Shown here: one piece after another, positions 6,282 through 12,292 of the stretch
Layout: each line of letters begins with the position of its first letter
How positions within the stretch are numbered: position 1 is the stretch's first letter
Source of the DNA: Candidatus Avelusimicrobium stercoris
GTDB lineage: Bacteria > Elusimicrobiota > Elusimicrobia > Elusimicrobiales > Elusimicrobiaceae
Length of the DNA: 17,038 bases
Assembly (NCBI GenBank): GCA_002432025.1
Contig: DJFE01000027.1
Span: 1-17,038 of the forward strand
Direction of reading: 5' to 3'
The notes under the pieces: model-generated
The model's input: the letters and a program-made list of their open reading frames with translations, nothing else
Told to the model about the DNA's origin: nothing
Databases searched by the model: none
Made by a program: the position numbers and the translations under genes

Positions 6282-7007
6282 ATGAATAAACATCTTACAG
6301 GAATTGTAGCCGCGGCCACCTTGTTAGGCGCCGCCAATGCCGAGGGGTATGACTGGAACGAAGCCCGCCAAAATTTAACCGCCAAACGCCAAAGTTTGGC
6401 TGCTGTGGCTGCGTTCAGCGCGGTGGGCGATTTGAACGGGCTGGAAAAAGCCTTTGACAACGCCCTTGATAACGGACTAGCCGTAAATGAACTCAAAGAA
6501 CTTGTCTTACAACTGTATGCTTACACGGGTTTCCCGCGCTGTTTAAATGCGTCCGCCACCTTGGAAAAAGTGGTTAAAGCCCGCCAAGCCGCCGGAAAAG
6601 AGGATTTAACCGGGCCCGAACCGCAAAAAATTCCCGCCGGAACCGATAAATACGAACTTGGCAAAAAGAACTTGGAAGTGCTGGCTGCGGGGCCGCTTCC
6701 CAGCCACCCGGCCGCCTTTATCCAAGATACGGACACCTTTTTAAAGGAACATTTGTTCGCGGATATTTTTGCCCGCGGCGTACTGACCTACCAAGAGCGC
6801 GAAGTCGGCACGGTAGCAGCCTTGTCCGCGCTGGCCAACGTAACCCCGCAGTTAAAGGCGCATATGAATTTGGCGCTTAACGTGGGCGTTACCCCCAAGG
6901 AAATGGCGGGAATTATGTCCGTAGTAAAGGACAGCGTAGGCAAAAAAATTGCGGTTTATGGGTTAAAGGCAATGAACGACGTACTTGCCGCACGGGCCGG
7001 AAAATAG
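6282..7007 (+). CDS. Exported carboxymuconolactone-decarboxylase-fold protein (two domains)
   Basis: A 241-aa protein with a probable signal peptide (MNKHLTG, then a hydrophobic 8-18, cleavage ANA|EG after residue 20) and two tandem CMD/AhpD-like domains at about 28-105 and 150-238. The first has LKELVLQLYAYTGFPRCLNA and the second FLKEHLFADIFARGVLTYQERE and SALANVTPQLKAHMNLALNVGVT. The AhpD-type CxxC pair is absent; the only cysteine is C87, so peroxidase activity like AhpD is unlikely. Homologues of this two-domain exported type are common in gut bacteria beside cupins and flavodoxins, but their reaction is not established. A CMD-fold gene (yraC) also neighbours adhR in Bacillus subtilis. 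The start has AGGAGG 6 nt upstream. The stop is 3 nt from the second MerR promoter. Confidence 0.85.
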   Translation: MNKHLTGIVAAATLLGAANAEGYDWNEARQNLTAKRQSLAAVAAFSAVGDLNGLEKAFDNALDNGLAVNELKELVLQLYAYTGFPRCLNASATLEKVVKARQAAGKEDLTGPEPQKIPAGTDKYELGKKNLEVLAAGPLPSHPAAFIQDTDTFLKEHLFADIFARGVLTYQEREVGTVAALSALANVTPQLKAHMNLALNVGVTPKEMAGIMSVVKDSVGKKIAVYGLKAMNDVLAARAGK

Positions 7008-7010
7008 GCC

Positions 7011-7041
7011 TTGACTTGGAGCGAACTCCAAGGTATATACT
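7011..7041 (+). promoter_or_regulatory. MerR-type promoter and operator 2
   Basis: TTGACT (7011-7016), a 19-nt spacer and TATACT (7036-7041), with the dyad CTTGGAG-CGAA-CTCCAAG (7015-7032). It matches operator 1 in all but one base from CCTTGACT through the dyad to AAGG. The predicted start falls near 7048, giving the cupin mRNA a leader of only a few bases. It starts 3 nt after the CMD stop with no terminator between, so it adds a second controlled entry point inside one transcription unit. Confidence 0.9.
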
Positions 7042-7051
7042 TTATAGAGAA

Positions 7052-7549
7052 ATGAAGAACTTACTTAAAAATTTAAGGTTTGCCGGGTGTTTGGGGCTGC
7101 TCGTATTGGCCGCCTGTACGCCGGGAAAACCGGGGGATGAAAGTATAAAGAAAGCACCAATTGATACCGTATTTGCCCAAGGGGAAGTGAACCCCTACGG
7201 TAAATATTTTACGGGTACCACCTACTTAACGATGTTAAGCGGGCGGGACAATACCTTTAACGCGCCGATTGGCAACGTAACCTTTGAGCCTGGCGCACGC
7301 ACCAACTGGCACAAACACGACGGCGGTCAAATTCTGCTCGTGTTAAACGGCGAAGGCCGCTACCAGGAAAAGGGTGGCGAAATCCGCGTATTAAAGAAAG
7401 GCAATGTTGTGCGCATTGCGCCCGGCGTTATCCATTGGCACGGCGCGGCACCGGACAGTTGGTTTGTACATATTTCTGTGGAAACCAACGCACACCAAAA
7501 CGGCTCCACCGCCTGGTTGGACCCGGTAACGGATGAAGAATATAAGTAA
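7052..7549 (+). CDS. Cupin-domain lipoprotein
   Basis: A 165-aa lipoprotein with lipobox LAAC (C22) and a single cupin barrel at about 60-150. Cupin motif 1 runs from P80 with metal-ligand candidates H87, H89 and Q93, and motif 2 from G117 with H128; H130 is an extra nearby histidine. Small cupins of this type, often paired or fused with CMD-fold proteins, are metal-dependent isomerases, dioxygenases or binding proteins; the reaction here is unknown. The mature protein would sit on the outer face of the inner membrane or in the outer membrane. I start at the ATG at 7052; an upstream in-frame ATG at 7016 lies within the -35/operator and cannot be on the mRNA from promoter 2. There is no good Shine-Dalgarno site. 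It is followed after 13 nt by the DXS-like gene. Confidence 0.87.
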   Translation: MKNLLKNLRFAGCLGLLVLAACTPGKPGDESIKKAPIDTVFAQGEVNPYGKYFTGTTYLTMLSGRDNTFNAPIGNVTFEPGARTNWHKHDGGQILLVLNGEGRYQEKGGEIRVLKKGNVVRIAPGVIHWHGAAPDSWFVHISVETNAHQNGSTAWLDPVTDEEYK

Positions 7550-7562
7550 GGAATTTGTAACA

Positions 7563-9317
7563 ATGAACGTATTAAACAAAATTAACGAACCGAAGGATTT
7601 AAAAAATCTCTCTCTGGCGGAACTGACCGCCTTGGCGGACGAAATCCGCCAAACTTTAATCGTCAAAGTAAACGCCACGGGCGGACACTTTGGCCCGAAC
7701 TTGGGCTTTATTGAACCCACGATTGCTATGCACTATGTGTTCAATTCGCCCGAAGATAAATTTGTATTTGACGTGTCGCACCAATGCTACCCGCACAAAA
7801 TGCTGACCGGGCGCAAACAATACTTTACGGACCCTGCCCACTACGGACAAATCTCCGGCTACACCAACCCGCAGGAAAGCGCCCACGACCATTTTGTGGT
7901 AGGCCACACCTCTACGGCTCCCAGTTTGGCGGTAGGCCTAGCAATGGCGCGTGATTTAAAGGGCGAAAAGAGCAACATCGTGGCCGTCATTGGCGACGGC
8001 TCTTTAAGCGGCGGCGAAGCCTTTGAAGGGTTGGATAATGCAGGCGCTTTAAAGAGCAACATTATTATTGTAGTAAACGATAACGAAATGTCTATCGCCC
8101 CCAACCACGGCGGCTTGTACGGCAACTTGGCTCTCTTGCGCCAAACCAAGGGCAAGGCCGAGTGCAACTATTTTAAGGCCTTGGGCTTTGATTATGTATA
8201 TGTGGACGACGGCAACGATTTAGCGTCCTTGATTGCGGCCTTCAAACAGGTAAAAGATACTACCCGCCCCACCGTGGTACACCTGCACACTTTAAAGGGC
8301 AAGGGTTGCGCGGAAGCCGTGGCCAATAAAGAAGCCTTCCACTGGATTATGCCCGGCACCTTGGACCACAAACCCGCTCCGGCCCCGCAGGAAACATACG
8401 ATTCCGTAACCGTGGACTATATGCTTAAAAAGCGCGCGGAGGATCCTTCCTTTATCGTGCTGAACCCGGCCACGCCCGGCGCCGTAGCCTTAACTCCTGA
8501 TGTGCGCGCGAAACTGGGCAAAGGGTTTGCCGATTTGGGCATTGCTGAGGAACACGCCGTAGCCGCTTCGTCCGCCTTGGCCGCGGGTGGAGCCAAACCG
8601 GTACTGGCCGTGTTGAGTTCCTTTATCCAGCGCACCTACGACCAACTGTCGCAGGATTTGGCGCTTAACAAAAATCCGGCCACCATTTTGGTTTATTGGG
8701 GCGGCATTTCCGCCGGGGACGCCACGCACTTGGGCACCTTTGATATTCCCTTAATTTCCAATATTCCCAATATGGTTTACTTGGCTCCTACGTCCAAGGA
8801 AGAATATTTGGCAATGTTGGATTGGTCCGTCAACCAAACGCAATACCCGGTGGCTATCCGTGTGCCGTTTGCGCCGATTTCTCACGCCACCCGCCCCGTA
8901 GAAAAAGACTATTCCGTCTTGAACCGCTACGAAATGGCGGAAAAAGGTTCCCGCGTAGCCGTTATTGCGGCGGGGTCCTTCTTCCAACTGGGTGAAAAAG
9001 TCTGCGCCGAACTCAAAGCCAAACTGGGCATTAACGCTACGCTTATCAACCCGCGCTATTTAACCGGGCTTGACGAAAAGGTACTAAACGGCCTTAAAAA
9101 AGACCACGAACTGGTGCTTACGCTGGAAGACGGCGAAGTAAACGGCGGCTTTGGCGAGAAGATTGCCTCCTTCTATGGAAACAGCGAAATGAAGGTGCTC
9201 AACTTCGGCTCCAAGAAGGAATTTACCGACCGCGTATCCTTGGATGAACTCTATGCGCGTTACCACTTAACGCCGGAATTAATCGTAAAGGATGCGGCCG
9301 CTTGCTTAAAGAAATAG
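7563..9317 (+). CDS. DXS-like thiamine-diphosphate enzyme (divergent paralogue)
   Basis: A cytoplasmic 584-aa transketolase-fold enzyme closest to 1-deoxy-D-xylulose-5-phosphate synthase (usually about 620 aa). Present are GGHFGPNLG (H42), DVSHQCYPHK (H73), GHTST (H115), the ThDP/Mg motif GDGSLSGG with NDN at 172-174, and the catalytic glutamate E329 in GIAEEHA. Differences from housekeeping DXS are clear. The DRAG motif carrying the substrate-phosphate arginine (R398 in E. coli) is YWGG (W379). The RYPRG loop is RVPFA, keeping R433 but losing the second arginine. The segment after the ThDP domain (about 185-205) is shortened. It probably joins pyruvate to an aldehyde that is not glyceraldehyde 3-phosphate. 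TAAGGA lies 10 nt before the ATG at 7563. Its place in a MerR regulon argues against an isoprenoid role. Confidence 0.85.
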   Translation: MNVLNKINEPKDLKNLSLAELTALADEIRQTLIVKVNATGGHFGPNLGFIEPTIAMHYVFNSPEDKFVFDVSHQCYPHKMLTGRKQYFTDPAHYGQISGYTNPQESAHDHFVVGHTSTAPSLAVGLAMARDLKGEKSNIVAVIGDGSLSGGEAFEGLDNAGALKSNIIIVVNDNEMSIAPNHGGLYGNLALLRQTKGKAECNYFKALGFDYVYVDDGNDLASLIAAFKQVKDTTRPTVVHLHTLKGKGCAEAVANKEAFHWIMPGTLDHKPAPAPQETYDSVTVDYMLKKRAEDPSFIVLNPATPGAVALTPDVRAKLGKGFADLGIAEEHAVAASSALAAGGAKPVLAVLSSFIQRTYDQLSQDLALNKNPATILVYWGGISAGDATHLGTFDIPLISNIPNMVYLAPTSKEEYLAMLDWSVNQTQYPVAIRVPFAPISHATRPVEKDYSVLNRYEMAEKGSRVAVIAAGSFFQLGEKVCAELKAKLGINATLINPRYLTGLDEKVLNGLKKDHELVLTLEDGEVNGGFGEKIASFYGNSEMKVLNFGSKKEFTDRVSLDELYARYHLTPELIVKDAAACLKK

Positions 9318-9325
9318 GAGAAAAT

Positions 9326-9925
9326 ATGCACAAAGTAAGCAGTATCTTATTTTCAGGGATGATGTTTTTGTCCGTTGCCGCTTGTGGCAACGGTACGGCG
9401 GACACTGGGGCTTCTTCCGCCCCCGCCGCAAAAACGGCCCCGCAAAAGGAACATAAAGTGTTGGTGGCCTATTATTCCTATTCGGGCAATACGCAGGCCG
9501 TAGCCAAGCAAATTGCCCAATTAACGGGCGGGGATTTATTTGAAATTCAAACCGTTCAAACCTATCCTGCTTCCTACAATGACCTGATTGACCAGGCCAA
9601 AAAGGAAATTAACGCAGGCTACAAGCCGGAACTTAAAAACAAAGTAGCCGATATTTCCAAATACGACGTGGTTTTTATCGGCTCGCCCAACTGGTGGGGC
9701 ACCTTTGCCCCGGCGGTAGGATCGTTTATCGCCCAAACTGACCTGAAAGGCAAAAACGTGGCCCCGTTCTTTACGCACGGGGGCGGCGGTATGCAGCATT
9801 GCGAAAGCGATATGCGCGGCCAACTGGCGGGCTCTACCGTAGCAAAAGGGATTACCTTCTCCGGCCGTTCTTCGGGCGCCCCCCAAGAAGCGCTTGAAAA
9901 ATGGGTCAATAGTGTAATAAAATAA
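9326..9925 (+). CDS. Flavodoxin-domain lipoprotein
   Basis: A 199-aa protein with a lipoprotein signal ending in VAAC (C20), a short Ala/Ser/Pro-rich linker to about residue 40, and a complete flavodoxin domain at about 43-199. The FMN phosphate loop is YSYSGNT (50-56), the W-loop is SPNWWGT (120-126), and THGGGG follows at 150-155. Flavodoxins are normally cytoplasmic, so a lipid-anchored, extracytoplasmic copy is odd; it must acquire FMN outside the cytoplasm or be exported folded, yet no twin-arginine motif is seen. It likely carries electrons between the neighbouring DUF4405 membrane protein and an extracytoplasmic acceptor. AGGAG lies 5 nt before the ATG at 9326, 8 nt after the DXS-like stop. 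An upstream ATG at 9302 would overlap that gene and spoil the signal peptide. Confidence 0.88.
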   Translation: MHKVSSILFSGMMFLSVAACGNGTADTGASSAPAAKTAPQKEHKVLVAYYSYSGNTQAVAKQIAQLTGGDLFEIQTVQTYPASYNDLIDQAKKEINAGYKPELKNKVADISKYDVVFIGSPNWWGTFAPAVGSFIAQTDLKGKNVAPFFTHGGGGMQHCESDMRGQLAGSTVAKGITFSGRSSGAPQEALEKWVNSVIK

Positions 9926-9951
9926 ACTACCCTAAAACAAGGAGAACGGTT

Positions 9952-10605
9952 ATGCAACGGATTATTCGCATTATTGTGGACATCAGTATAACTGTTCTCT
10001 TTTTGTTATGCCTGTGCTATCCGCGCACGAGCAACCGGGTACACGAAATTTTAGGCGTTGGTTTATTTGCCCTTTTTATATGGCACAACCTGTTAAACCG
10101 GGGCTGGTACAAAACGCTTTTCCGCGGCGAGTGGCCGCTTAAACGCATCGGCTGGGCCGCCGTTAATCTATTGTTACTGGCCGATATGGTTGGGTTAGGT
10201 ATCAGCGGGGTAATGCTCTCGCGCGACGTGTTTGCTTTCTTGGGATTATCCGGCAGTTGGAGCGCCAAACAGTATCATACTTTTTTTGCTTACTGGGGGC
10301 TCCTCTTAGTGGCCGTACACTTGGGGCTGCACTTAAAGCAACTTTTTAGCCCGCTGGGCCTAAAACTATCAACAAAAGCGCGCAGGCTTATGCACGGGGC
10401 CGCCACCTGCGTCATTTTGGCGGGAATATACGAATTTATTTCGTTCCGGTTATTTGAGCGGTTAGCCTTTCAAGCGTTCTTTTTGAGCGTACCCAAACAA
10501 ATGACCCTGCCAGGGTTATTTATGCGGCTGGCCGTCATTTTGTCCGCCATAGCCCTGCTAACACACTATGCAGTAAATATTTATTTAAAGGAGAAAAAAT
10601 GTTAA
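9952..10605 (+). CDS. DUF4405 cytochrome-b-like integral membrane protein
   Basis: A 217-aa inner-membrane protein with about five predicted helices (near 6-22, 33-50, 68-88, 112-128 and 190-210, with a further hydrophobic stretch at 150-163). Histidines sit in the helices in the pattern of DUF4405 / cytochrome b561-like proteins: H31 (RVHEILG), H45 (WHNLLNR), H109 (QYHTFFAYW), and H123 with H127 (VHLGLHLK). Two bis-His heme sites are plausible. Family members are thought to move electrons across the membrane between a quinol or cytoplasmic donor and extracytoplasmic partners; direct biochemistry is scarce. AAGGAG lies 7 nt upstream of the ATG. The gene is 26 nt after the lipoprotein flavodoxin and overlaps the next flavodoxin by 7 nt, so the three products are probably used together. 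Confidence 0.83.
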   Translation: MQRIIRIIVDISITVLFLLCLCYPRTSNRVHEILGVGLFALFIWHNLLNRGWYKTLFRGEWPLKRIGWAAVNLLLLADMVGLGISGVMLSRDVFAFLGLSGSWSAKQYHTFFAYWGLLLVAVHLGLHLKQLFSPLGLKLSTKARRLMHGAATCVILAGIYEFISFRLFERLAFQAFFLSVPKQMTLPGLFMRLAVILSAIALLTHYAVNIYLKEKKC

Positions 10606-11219
10606 AAGCAATCTTATATATTGTGGTAATTTTAGCCGTCATCGGCGGCGCAATCGCGGGCTTTCACCAGTACCGGGTAGCCCGCCATAACCAAAAGGAC
10701 TTATCCGCCTTTGCGGGGGAACAAATCCCCTACACGGGTAAATTGGGCAAGGTGCTGGTGATGTATTATTCGCTGACCGGGCACACGCAAAATATCGCCG
10801 AACAAATCGCTCATTTTACGGGCGGTGATTTGTACCGTATCCAAACACAGGAAACCTTTAAGTTGGGACCGACCTTTTATGCCCAAGTAAAGAAGCAACT
10901 TAAAACCCACGAATACCCCACCTTGGCCGAAGGCGCCCCCGATATGAGCGCGTACGACGTGATTTTTGTAGGGGCTCCCATTTGGTGGTACACGGCGGCT
11001 ACGCCTGTTTGGCAGTTCTGGCAGGAAGCCGACTTTAAGGGCAAAAAGGTAGTTCCCTTTTCCACCCAAGGCAGCAACTACGGCTCCTATTTTGAGGACT
11101 TTAAAAAGCAAGCCAAAAATGCCCAAGTGTTGGAGGGCGCAGCCTTTAATAACGTGGGCGATAAATACCGCCAAGCCGAAACCAATAAACTGATTTCCTG
11201 GTTAAACGGTTTAAAATAG
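10599..11219 (+). CDS. Membrane-anchored flavodoxin
   Basis: A 206-aa protein with one N-terminal membrane helix (about 4-21), a short basic segment, and a flavodoxin domain at about 50-206. The FMN loop is YSLTGHT (57-63), where G61-H62-T63 replaces the G-N-T of the lipoprotein copy; the W-loop is APIWWYT (126-132) and STQGSNYG follows at 155-162. There is no lipobox and no clear signal-peptidase site, so the helix is likely an uncleaved anchor. Charges after the helix (R26, R29, K33) outnumber those before it (K3), so by the positive-inside rule the flavodoxin domain could face the cytoplasm, opposite to its lipoprotein sister. Topology is unresolved. AAAGGAG precedes the start. It is the last gene of the regulon, 6 nt before the terminator. 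Confidence 0.86.
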   Translation: MLKAILYIVVILAVIGGAIAGFHQYRVARHNQKDLSAFAGEQIPYTGKLGKVLVMYYSLTGHTQNIAEQIAHFTGGDLYRIQTQETFKLGPTFYAQVKKQLKTHEYPTLAEGAPDMSAYDVIFVGAPIWWYTAATPVWQFWQEADFKGKKVVPFSTQGSNYGSYFEDFKKQAKNAQVLEGAAFNNVGDKYRQAETNKLISWLNGLK

Positions 11220-11225
11220 TTTTGT

Positions 11226-11257
11226 TCCCGGTCTTTTAAAAAGGCCGGGATTTTTTT
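11226..11257 (+). terminator. Rho-independent terminator closing the MerR regulon
   Basis: Stem TCCCGG (11226-11231) pairs with CCGGGA (11245-11250), extended inward by T-G, C-G and T-A pairs, and is followed by seven T. It separates the flavodoxin operon from the sigma-factor unit. Confidence 0.88.
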
Positions 11258-11307
11258 GCCTTTATAAAAGATAAAATATTTAGTGTGATACTTTTGTTAG
11301 TCAGGCA

Positions 11308-11329
11308 TATTCTATATAGATGACGTCAT
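11308..11329 (+). promoter_or_regulatory. Predicted -10 box and start-codon palindrome of the ECF sigma gene
   Basis: TATTCT (11308-11313) stands 6 nt before the ATG at 11320, again suggesting a leaderless transcript; no Shine-Dalgarno site is present. A convincing -35 or an ECF-type GGAAC box is not seen. The start codon begins a perfect 10-base palindrome, ATGACGTCAT (11320-11329), which could be an operator or chance. Confidence 0.35.
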
Positions 11330-11820
11330 TTGAAGACCTTTACAATACTTATTTTAAGCGGGTGTACGCGTATATTTTTTCACGCGTGCGGAACCACGCC
11401 ATAGCCGAAGACTTATGCGCCGCATCGTGGAAAAACGCTTACGAGCATTGGGCTTCGTATGACGAACAAAAAGGTGAATTTACCCAATGGATTTTTACGA
11501 TTGCGCGTAACCAAACCAATATGTATTGGCGGCTGTATTGGGTAAAAAATGTGTTTTCGCTGGCGGAGGAGGAGTCAAATCCCGTTTCTGCGGGAAACTC
11601 CCCGCTAACAGAACTGGAACAGGATTCCTTCCGCCAAGACCTGACAAAGGCGCTCGGCAAATTATCCGCCCGGGAACGGGATTTAGTGGCACTCAAATTT
11701 TACGCTGGCTTAAACAACCGGCAAATTGCGCAACTATCCCAATTAAGCGAATCCAACGTGGGCACGATTGTAAACCGCGCCGTAACCAAAATGCGCAAAT
11801 GGATGAAGAACTATGACTAA
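11320..11820 (+). CDS. ECF-family RNA polymerase sigma factor
   Basis: An extracytoplasmic-function sigma factor of 166 aa, the usual size. Region 2 (about 5-70) contains YNTYFKRVYAYIFSRV, the AEDLCAASWKNAYEHW -10 recognition segment, and FTQWIFTIARNQTNMYWR. A linker of about 30 residues follows. Region 4 (about 110-163) contains LSARERDLVALKFYAGLNNRQIAQLSQLSESNVGTIVNRA, the -35 recognition helix-turn-helix. The next gene overlaps it by 8 nt (ATGACTAA), a translational coupling typical of sigma/anti-sigma pairs. With the downstream Cys-rich protein and thioredoxin-CcdA fusion, it probably directs a response to envelope thiol-redox state. Its target promoters cannot be read here, and autoregulation is not evident. 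Confidence 0.93.
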   Translation: MTSFEDLYNTYFKRVYAYIFSRVRNHAIAEDLCAASWKNAYEHWASYDEQKGEFTQWIFTIARNQTNMYWRLYWVKNVFSLAEEESNPVSAGNSPLTELEQDSFRQDLTKALGKLSARERDLVALKFYAGLNNRQIAQLSQLSESNVGTIVNRAVTKMRKWMKNYD

Positions 11821-12283
11821 ACAAACTTGGCAGGAACGCGCTGCACAAACCGATTTTGACCCGCAGGGCCGCGCCCAAGCACGCGTGTGGGCACGCTTAC
11901 AGGAGCATCCAATCCGCACCTGGAAACGCTCCGTAGCGTGGGGCGTTTGCGCCGCTGTATTGCTTGCGTTAGGAGCCCTGACGGGCGCACATTGGAGCGC
12001 AAAGGAATATTCCGCACCGGCCAGCACTGCGCAACCGCAAATGCTCCAATGCAAAAAATCCGGCACGCAATTTTTGCTCTCGGCCGAAATAACCTGCGAC
12101 GGCAAAAACTGCTCTTGCACCAAAAAGTGGACGGACTGCTCTTGCACCAATTCCACGTGTGTACACAGCAAAACCTGCCGCTTAAAATTACCCGATTTCT
12201 ACCAGCAAGACTCCAAAACCTTGTTGGACGAAAATTCAAAAATTCAATCAGCCGGGCTGGCCGCGTGCCAGACCCAATGTTAG
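11813..12283 (+). CDS. Probable anti-sigma factor with Cys-rich extracytoplasmic tail
   Basis: A 156-aa single-pass membrane protein overlapping the sigma gene by 8 nt. Residues 1-38 are a short cytoplasmic part (TWQERAAQTDFDPQGRAQ and a helix), 41-60 a membrane helix containing C46, and 61-156 an extracytoplasmic tail. The tail has ten cysteines (C80, C95, C100, C102, C109, C111, C116, C122, C152, C156), with C-x-C pairs at 100/102 and 109/111. No zinc anti-sigma HxxxCxxC motif exists, so it is not a cytoplasmic ZAS sensor. I recognise no named family; the anti-sigma role is inferred from gene order, overlap, size and topology. The tail could sense disulfides or bind metal or a cluster. The start is ATG inside the sigma stop region, without a strong Shine-Dalgarno site, as expected for coupled translation. 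Confidence 0.72.
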   Translation: MTKQTWQERAAQTDFDPQGRAQARVWARLQEHPIRTWKRSVAWGVCAAVLLALGALTGAHWSAKEYSAPASTAQPQMLQCKKSGTQFLLSAEITCDGKNCSCTKKWTDCSCTNSTCVHSKTCRLKLPDFYQQDSKTLLDENSKIQSAGLAACQTQC

Positions 12284-12292
12284 GAGTGAGAA

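Noticed and set aside
6282..7007. AhpD-type alkylhydroperoxidase
   Set aside because: The CxxC active-site pair of AhpD is missing from both CMD domains, and the protein appears to be exported.
7563..9317. Housekeeping 1-deoxyxylulose-5-phosphate synthase
   Set aside because: Loss of the DRAG arginine, the changed RYPRG loop, the shorter length and the MerR-controlled context make a canonical isoprenoid role unlikely.
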